From positions 62,001 to 126,000 of the forward strand of contig NZ_LMZQ01000009.1 of NCBI RefSeq assembly GCF_001442625.1: a stretch of DNA of 64,000 bases. Direction: 5' to 3'. Numbering within the stretch: the first letter of the stretch is position 1; each line of letters begins with the position of its first letter. Origin of the DNA: Pedobacter ginsenosidimutans (GTDB taxonomy: Bacteria; Bacteroidota; Bacteroidia; Sphingobacteriales; Sphingobacteriaceae). Below the pieces are notes generated by a model. It searched no databases, had not been told where the DNA came from, and worked only from the letters and a program-made list of their open reading frames with translations. A program made the translations under genes and the position numbers. Shown piece after piece: positions 58,748 through 64,000 of this stretch.

Positions 58748-60514
58748 TTATTTAATTACTGCTTCGAACGGCATTCTGGCCTGAATGCCAGAGCTTGCAA
58801 TTACCTTTTTCATTTGTTGGTAAAGCATATAGTTATCGCCAAGTTCTTGTTTGGTGTAATAGGTTTTAATCCTGTCTGTACCCTCATCCATTAATGATTT
58901 CCATGGATCAATTACATCTGGATATTCTACAACCTTATAACTCTTTAATTTAGCCTTTTTAGCGGCAGCCTTAATGGCATCGTTAAAACTTCCTATTCGA
59001 TCAGCTAAACCAATTTGAACGGCATCTGTACCGATCCAAACGTGGCCACCGCCGATGCTATCGATATATGCTTTGCTTTTCTTTCTGCCATCGGCCACAC
59101 GGCTTACAAAACCGCTGTAAATTCTGTTTAGTTCATTTTGGATGATGAATCTTTCTCCTGCAGTCATAGGGCGGTTAGTGGTCATAATATCGGCGTATTT
59201 ACCAGTTTTAACGCCATCAAATGTAATTCCCAGTTTGTTGGTCATTAAATTTTGGAAGTTCGGGATAATACCGAATACACCGATTGAGCCTGTAATGGTA
59301 TTCGGTTGCACAAAGATACTGTCGGCAGCGCAACCAATGTAATAACCGCCTGATGCGGCAACATCGCCAAACGATGCAATAACTGGTTTTTCTTTTCTGG
59401 TTAATACAATTTCTCTCCAGATCACGTCTGAAGCCAAGGCGCTACCGCCAGGAGAGTTTACACGTAAAACCACCGCTTTAATGTTATCATCTAAGCGTGC
59501 TTTTCTAATTGCCCTGGAAATACGTTCCGAACCGATCTGGTTATCAGAACCTTCGCCGCCACTAATTTCGCCGTTGGCATAAATTACGGCCACTTTATCT
59601 TTTCCTTCGCCAGTATCTGTATTGTTTTTGGCATAATCGTTAATCGTAACCGAGCGGATATTTTCACCCCTGGTTCTTCCAGATAATCCCTTCAGTTCTT
59701 CTAAAATCTGATCTTTATATTTCAGGGCATCGATCATTTTAAAGTTTACGGCATCTTGTGGTTGCTGTACTTTGTAATTATCGGCAATGTTATAAAGACT
59801 ATCTTTTTGGATATTTCTGCTTTGTGCAATATCGGTCAGGAAGGTATTGTACAATCCGCCAACATAAGCTGTAACTTGTTTGCGGTTATAATCGCTCATT
59901 TTATCTAAAATAAAAGGCTCTACAGCACTTTTATAGTTTCCTACACGGATGACCTGCATTTCTACACCAACTTTTTCTAAAGTTCCTTTAAAGAAAGTTA
60001 ATTCAGAGCTAAATCCTTTAAATTCTAAAGCACCTTCGGGATTTAAATATACTTTATCGGCCACTGAAGCTAAATAATAAGCACCTTGTGTATACACTTC
60101 GCTGTATGCAATAATTTTTTTGTGAGATTTTTTGAAATCGATCAACGCATTCCTAACCTCGCGCAAAGTAGCAAAACCTGCGGTCGGACTGCTCACATTC
60201 AGGTAAATACATTTGATATTATCATCTGTTTTGGCTTTTTGTACTGCTTTTAAAAAATCGTTTAAGCCAATCCCATCTTTTTCTTCACCACCAACAATTG
60301 GCAGGTTTCCGAATGGGTTTTTGGGTGTACGTTCTGTAATGGCCTGGTCTAGATTTAGGAATAGTACCGAATTGTTAGACACAACAACGGTTTTGTCGCT
60401 ATCAATAGAAGATATTAAACCCACAACAACTACGAAGCAGATTACAAATACAATTACTATTGATATGAAAAAGCCCAGCATAGAGGCAAATAAATACTTA
60501 AAGAATTCTCTCAT
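58748..60514 (-). CDS. sppA: Signal peptide peptidase SppA (67-kDa type)
   Basis: This 588-residue membrane-bound Ser/Lys protease has one N-terminal membrane helix (about residues 9-36) and two tandem SppA domains. The Lys of the dyad lies in the first domain (GNYKSAVEPF) and the Ser in the second (SFGDVAASGGYYIGC). The sequence around TGSIGVFGIIPNF is typical. The family degrades leftover signal peptides and other membrane-released peptides. It is transcribed away from folK. Confidence 0.95.
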   Translation of the reverse strand: MREFFKYLFASMLGFFISIVIVFVICFVVVVGLISSIDSDKTVVVSNNSVLFLNLDQAITERTPKNPFGNLPIVGGEEKDGIGLNDFLKAVQKAKTDDNIKCIYLNVSSPTAGFATLREVRNALIDFKKSHKKIIAYSEVYTQGAYYLASVADKVYLNPEGALEFKGFSSELTFFKGTLEKVGVEMQVIRVGNYKSAVEPFILDKMSDYNRKQVTAYVGGLYNTFLTDIAQSRNIQKDSLYNIADNYKVQQPQDAVNFKMIDALKYKDQILEELKGLSGRTRGENIRSVTINDYAKNNTDTGEGKDKVAVIYANGEISGGEGSDNQIGSERISRAIRKARLDDNIKAVVLRVNSPGGSALASDVIWREIVLTRKEKPVIASFGDVAASGGYYIGCAADSIFVQPNTITGSIGVFGIIPNFQNLMTNKLGITFDGVKTGKYADIMTTNRPMTAGERFIIQNELNRIYSGFVSRVADGRKKSKAYIDSIGGGHVWIGTDAVQIGLADRIGSFNDAIKAAAKKAKLKSYKVVEYPDVIDPWKSLMDEGTDRIKTYYTKQELGDNYMLYQQMKKVIASSGIQARMPFEAVIK

Positions 60515-60554
60515 TTAAATGTTTTAATTTTGTGTTGTAAAGATATAAAAATAC

Positions 60555-61061
60555 ATGATGCTTAATAAAGCTTTAGAGTACAGCACGGCTTATTTGTTAC
60601 TGGGTGGGAATTTAGGCAATAGGGAGGCGAATTTGAAAAGAGCAATCGAACTGGTGAACGATAAAATTGGTAATGTGATAGCCATCTCATCTCTTTATGA
60701 AACCGCTGCATGGGGTAAAACCAACCAACCTGCTTTTTTAAATCAGGCTGTAAGTTTACAAACCCGTTTAACGGCACTCGAAGTTTTAGAACGTGCATTA
60801 GGTATCGAACAGGAATTGGGCAGGGTAAGGAAAGATAAATGGGGAGAACGGTTAATTGATATCGATCTGATCCTTTTTGGAAATGAAATTATCAATATTC
60901 CGGATAAACTTCAGGTACCTCACCCCCATATGCAGGATAGAAAATTTGTAATGGAACCTTTGGCTGAAATTGCACCAGAGGTGGTACACCCTGTACTGGG
61001 AGAAACGATTTTGTCCATCTGTCACAATATCGAAGATCCGCTCGAGGTTAAAAAGCTGTAG
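60555..61061 (+). CDS. folK: 2-amino-4-hydroxy-6-hydroxymethyldihydropteridine pyrophosphokinase
   Basis: This enzyme pyrophosphorylates the pterin in folate synthesis. The 168 residues contain AYLLLGGNLGNREANLKRAI, the family signature RVRKDKWGERLIDIDLILFG (with the metal-binding DID) and PHPHMQDRKFVMEPLAEIAP. The start is one of two adjacent ATG codons (60555 or 60558). It is transcribed divergently from sppA with a very short gap. Confidence 0.96.
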   Translation: MMLNKALEYSTAYLLLGGNLGNREANLKRAIELVNDKIGNVIAISSLYETAAWGKTNQPAFLNQAVSLQTRLTALEVLERALGIEQELGRVRKDKWGERLIDIDLILFGNEIINIPDKLQVPHPHMQDRKFVMEPLAEIAPEVVHPVLGETILSICHNIEDPLEVKKL

Positions 61062-61168
61062 CACATTAACCTTTCGTTTTCGCAGAAAAGGAACACAGAT
61101 TTTAAAGGATTAATCTAACGCGTATTGATCTGCGATTTTAATCTTCTTAATCTGCGGGAAAAACTTAA

Positions 61169-61861
61169 TTATATTTTATGATTAGCCGTAGTGCCCCTAA
61201 AATGTAATACTGATAAAGCAATATACAGTACCAGGACAAAAGGAATTGCTGCAAATTTTAGAAAAGCAATTAATATAGCCGATAGGATAAGGAAGATAAA
61301 TTTAATTTTATTTTTCGCCCAGCTTAAATCGCTGAATTTTAAAGAGAATATTTTTATTTCGCTCACCAGTAAAAAACATGTAATTGCTGTAATGGCAATC
61401 AGTAAAATGCTGGAAGCAATAACCTGAGGATAATCGTTGGCAATAAAAGGCAGAGAACAGATAAACAAAGTATTCATAGGCGTATTCAAACCAATAAAAT
61501 CTTCTGTTTGCCTTGTATCATTATTAAATTTGGCTAGTCTAAGTGCCGAAAAAATAGTAATGATAAATCCAAGATAAGGAAGATATTCAGATGAATAATC
61601 GCTGGCCTTTAATAAGTGAAACATAATTACCCCTGGTAAGAACCCAAAACTTACCATATCTGCCAAAGAATCAAGATCTTTTCCAATTGCCGATTTTACA
61701 TTTAATAAACGCGCAACCATACCATCAAAAAAATCGAAAATTCCGGAGAAAATAACAAAATAGGCTGCAGTTTCTAAATTGCCTTTAAATGCAAAAACGA
61801 TTCCGATACAACCTGAAAAAAGGTTTGCACAGGTAATCGCATTAGGGAAATGTTTTTTCAT
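61169..61861 (-). CDS. pssA: CDP-diacylglycerol-serine O-phosphatidyltransferase
   Basis: This is an integral membrane enzyme that makes phosphatidylserine, the precursor of phosphatidylethanolamine. The CDP-alcohol phosphotransferase motif DG-MV-AR-(8)-G-KDL-D-SLA-D is complete (DGMVARLLNVKSAIG then KDLDSLADMVSFG). About seven helices fill the rest of the 230 residues. No psd gene is adjacent. Confidence 0.95.
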   Translation of the reverse strand: MKKHFPNAITCANLFSGCIGIVFAFKGNLETAAYFVIFSGIFDFFDGMVARLLNVKSAIGKDLDSLADMVSFGFLPGVIMFHLLKASDYSSEYLPYLGFIITIFSALRLAKFNNDTRQTEDFIGLNTPMNTLFICSLPFIANDYPQVIASSILLIAITAITCFLLVSEIKIFSLKFSDLSWAKNKIKFIFLILSAILIAFLKFAAIPFVLVLYIALSVLHFRGTTANHKI

Positions 61862-61946
61862 ACGGTTGGAAGGCTGGAGGGTTGGAAGGTTGGAAGGTCG
61901 CTGGGAAAACCCTTATACCCTCAACCTTCCAGCCCTTAACCTTAAT
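61862..61946. repeat. GGTTGGAAGG/CCTTCCAACC word-repeat hairpin between rho and pssA
   Basis: On the coding (minus) strand GGTTAAGGGCTGGAAGG and GAGGGTATAAGGG follow the rho stop, and CCTTCCAACCTTCCAACCC with CCAGCCTTCCAACC precedes pssA. They form a long imperfect hairpin. Confidence 0.7.
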
Positions 61947-63683
61947 TTAGCTGTTCATCGAAATTAAGAACTCTTCGTTACTTTTTGTTCCTTTTATTTG
62001 AGATTGAACAAATTCCATCGCCTCTTGACTGTTCATATCGGCAAGGTGGTTACGTAAAATCCATACACGTTGTAAAATATCTCTATCTAACAATAAATCA
62101 TCGCGACGGGTACTTGAAGCCGTAATATCAATTGCAGGGAAGATACGTTTGTTAGATAACTTACGATCTAATTGTAACTCCATGTTACCTGTACCTTTAA
62201 ATTCTTCGAAGATAACTTCATCCATTTTAGAACCTGTATCGGTTAATGCGGTAGCTAAAATGGTCAATGAACCACCATTTTCAATATTACGTGCTGCACC
62301 GAAGAAACGTTTTGGCTTGTGTAATGCGTTTGCATCAACACCACCTGATAATATCTTACCTGATGCCGGTGCTGTTGTATTGTAAGCTCTGGCCAAACGT
62401 GTAATCGAATCTAAAAGGATTACCACATCATGTCCGCTTTCTACCAAACGTTTCGATTTCTCTAAAACAATATTGGCAATTTTAACGTGGCGCTCGGCCG
62501 GTTCATCAAAAGTAGAGGCAATTACCTCTGCTCTTACACTACGGGCCATATCGGTAACCTCTTCAGGACGTTCATCAATTAATAAGATAATTAAATAAAC
62601 TTCCGGGTGGTTTTTGGCAATCGCGTTGGCAACCTCTTTAAGCAGGTTGGTTTTACCTGTTTTTGGCTGTGCTACAATTAAACCACGCTGTCCTTTACCA
62701 ATTGGTGTGAATAAATCCATAATACGGGTAGAGTAATTGCTGTTATCCGTAAATAAATTTAATTTTTCTGTTGGAAAAAGTGGAGTCAAATAGTCGAAAG
62801 GAACACGGTCGCGAACCTCAGCAGGAATTCTGCCGTTAATGGTTTCTACGCGAACCAGTGGGAAATATTTTTCACCTTCTTTTGGCGGACGGATGCTACC
62901 TTTTACAGTATCACCGGTTTTCAAGCCAAAAAGTTTTATCTGAGACTGCGATACATAAATATCATCAGGAGAAGTTAAATAGTTGTAATCTGCTGAGCGT
63001 AAGAAACCGTAACCATCAGGCATAATTTCTAAAACACCCTCATTTGTAATTACGTTATCGAAATCTAAGTTAGAGTAACTGTTTTCGTTTTTGTGGTGAT
63101 TGCCACCGCCCGGTTGTTTTTGCTGGCGGTTTTCGTCACGCTGCGGTTTTTCCTGCTTTTCTTTAGGCTCTTGTTTTTGTTTCGGAGCTACCGGCAGTAC
63201 TTCTGCACTTTCTTCTATTAAAGCTGAGATTGGTTTTACACTTTCTTCAGATTCGATAATTCTGTCTGGTTGTCTTTCTGGCTGTTGTTGATGCTGAGGC
63301 TCGTCAAATAACGTTACAGCATCTCTTCTTCTTTCAATTGGCGCTGCGGGCTCATCTTTCGTTAACCTTGCTCTTTTTTTAACAGGCTTGTCAGCCGGAG
63401 TAGCTGGTTTTTCAGCTGCCACTGTAGAAGCGGCGGCTGCAGCTGCCGCAACTTTTGGTGCTTTTGTAGCTTTGGTTTTAGGCGCAGGAGTAGCTGCAAT
63501 AGGTTCGATTTCGCTATAAGGATCTGCACCAGCTTTAGCAGCATTTATAATTTCTTGTTGGTGTAAAAGTACTTCAACAAGGTCGATTTTTCTTAGGGAG
63601 TCGGCACCTTCAATGCCATAGCTTTTTGCTAGCTCACGTAATTCTGTTGTGAGCTTATCATTTAATTCTGTTTTACTAAACAT
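61947..63683 (-). CDS. rho: Transcription termination factor Rho with disordered insertion
   Basis: This is a hexameric RNA helicase. The 578 residues are longer than in E. coli (419) because of a low-complexity insertion of about 145 residues (about 55-200), rich in Ala/Lys/Pro, then Gln/Glu, then Asn/His, between the N-terminal Rho_N helices and the RNA-binding cold-shock-like domain ([20 protein letters not shown]). The motor shows Walker [41 protein letters not shown] and the Q-loop SGGVDANAL. Such insertions are known in Bacteroidota, where in Bacteroides thetaiotaomicron it drives condensate formation. The same could apply here (inference). Confidence 0.97.
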   Translation of the reverse strand: MFSKTELNDKLTTELRELAKSYGIEGADSLRKIDLVEVLLHQQEIINAAKAGADPYSEIEPIAATPAPKTKATKAPKVAAAAAAASTVAAEKPATPADKPVKKRARLTKDEPAAPIERRRDAVTLFDEPQHQQQPERQPDRIIESEESVKPISALIEESAEVLPVAPKQKQEPKEKQEKPQRDENRQQKQPGGGNHHKNENSYSNLDFDNVITNEGVLEIMPDGYGFLRSADYNYLTSPDDIYVSQSQIKLFGLKTGDTVKGSIRPPKEGEKYFPLVRVETINGRIPAEVRDRVPFDYLTPLFPTEKLNLFTDNSNYSTRIMDLFTPIGKGQRGLIVAQPKTGKTNLLKEVANAIAKNHPEVYLIILLIDERPEEVTDMARSVRAEVIASTFDEPAERHVKIANIVLEKSKRLVESGHDVVILLDSITRLARAYNTTAPASGKILSGGVDANALHKPKRFFGAARNIENGGSLTILATALTDTGSKMDEVIFEEFKGTGNMELQLDRKLSNKRIFPAIDITASSTRRDDLLLDRDILQRVWILRNHLADMNSQEAMEFVQSQIKGTKSNEEFLISMNS

Positions 63684-64000
63684 TCTAAATATATATGTTT
63701 CAAGAAATTTTTCATTTGTTTATAACGGATGTTTTCTGTTATAAATCTACACAGGCTTAAATATATTTGTGTTAGTGTAGGCCCGGCAGTTTCATTGTGT
63801 ATAAATTCTTAAGGCTATAAAACATTAAATGAGTTCATTATGGAAAATGCTCAAATTGTTTCATAATTGTTTACAAGCTGAATAAAAAGCAAAATGTGCT
63901 TTTAAAAAATGGTAACAAAAAACAAGTCTTGATAAATTTTTCTGGGATATTCAGATAAACGGTTGAGAAATTATGTTGCAATTGTATGTATTTGAAACGT
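63684..64000. other. Upstream region of rho, no gene visible
   Basis: These 317 bases are AT-rich and hold no credible ORF. A TATATTTG box occurs on the plus strand near 63763-63770 without a -33 partner. The rho promoter must lie here but was not identified with confidence. Confidence 0.45.

Overview
This AT-rich window is from the chromosome of a member of the Bacteroidota, most likely a Sphingobacteriaceae close to Pedobacter. The evidence is the content: a short primary sigma factor without region 1.1, promoters of the TTTG-N18/19-TAnnTTTG type, DUF4290, DUF4254 and DUF4173-like proteins, MurA with Asp at the usual Cys position, Rho with a long disordered insertion, and the tig-clpP-clpX order. 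The genus is inference; no rRNA is present.

Layout. 1-5.8 kb: storage sugar metabolism (glgA tail, glgC, a GH15 glucoamylase/trehalase-like enzyme, a fused trehalose-6-phosphate synthase/phosphatase). 5.9-27.5 kb: a large export and regulation module made of a sigma-54 response regulator and its histidine kinase, a hitch-hiking DUF559 gene, a membrane fusion protein, an ABC ATPase, six tandem MacB/FtsX-like permeases of about 790 aa, and a second ATPase. 27.6-34.7 kb: a BtuF-like binding protein, a small lipoprotein, two copies of a tRNA-Leu(UAG) cassette, tig, a broken four-helix-bundle gene, clpP, clpX and an AMP nucleosidase. 34.9-39.5 kb: rpoD, a DUF2975/DUF2975/XRE cassette, sucC. 39.5-44.3 kb: small lipoprotein and membrane genes with a winged-helix regulator. 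44.6-64 kb: lolD, a CPS-like/HAD/S41 operon, dprA, a cystathionine beta-synthase-type gene, murA, DUF4290, sixA, GT9, DUF4254, polX, a lipoprotein, sppA, folK, pssA and rho.

The strongest non-obvious signal is regulatory. Upstream of the membrane fusion gene (9478-9592) and of the sixth permease (24181-24294) lie two tandem 16-bp operators of the form TGTYCR-N4-YGNACA, exactly 21 bp apart. Each pair is followed about 100 bp downstream (start of first operator to GG) by a sigma-54 -24/-12 element. The nearby NtrC-family regulator very probably controls both, which ties the two ends of the cluster into one regulon. No outer-membrane (TolC) partner gene is encoded here.

Other points. A short inverted repeat overlaps the start-proximal promoter region of two genes in the winged-helix regulator cluster. 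Four genes have a -7 box ending exactly 4 nt before ATG, suggesting leaderless mRNAs. PolX has lost its polymerase aspartates but keeps its PHP nuclease domain. The polX stop codon lies inside a seven-copy CCTAAAC array identical in unit to plant telomeres. Many intergenic spacers are built from short repeated words (AAGGTT after stops, AACCTT before starts) that form long imperfect hairpins.
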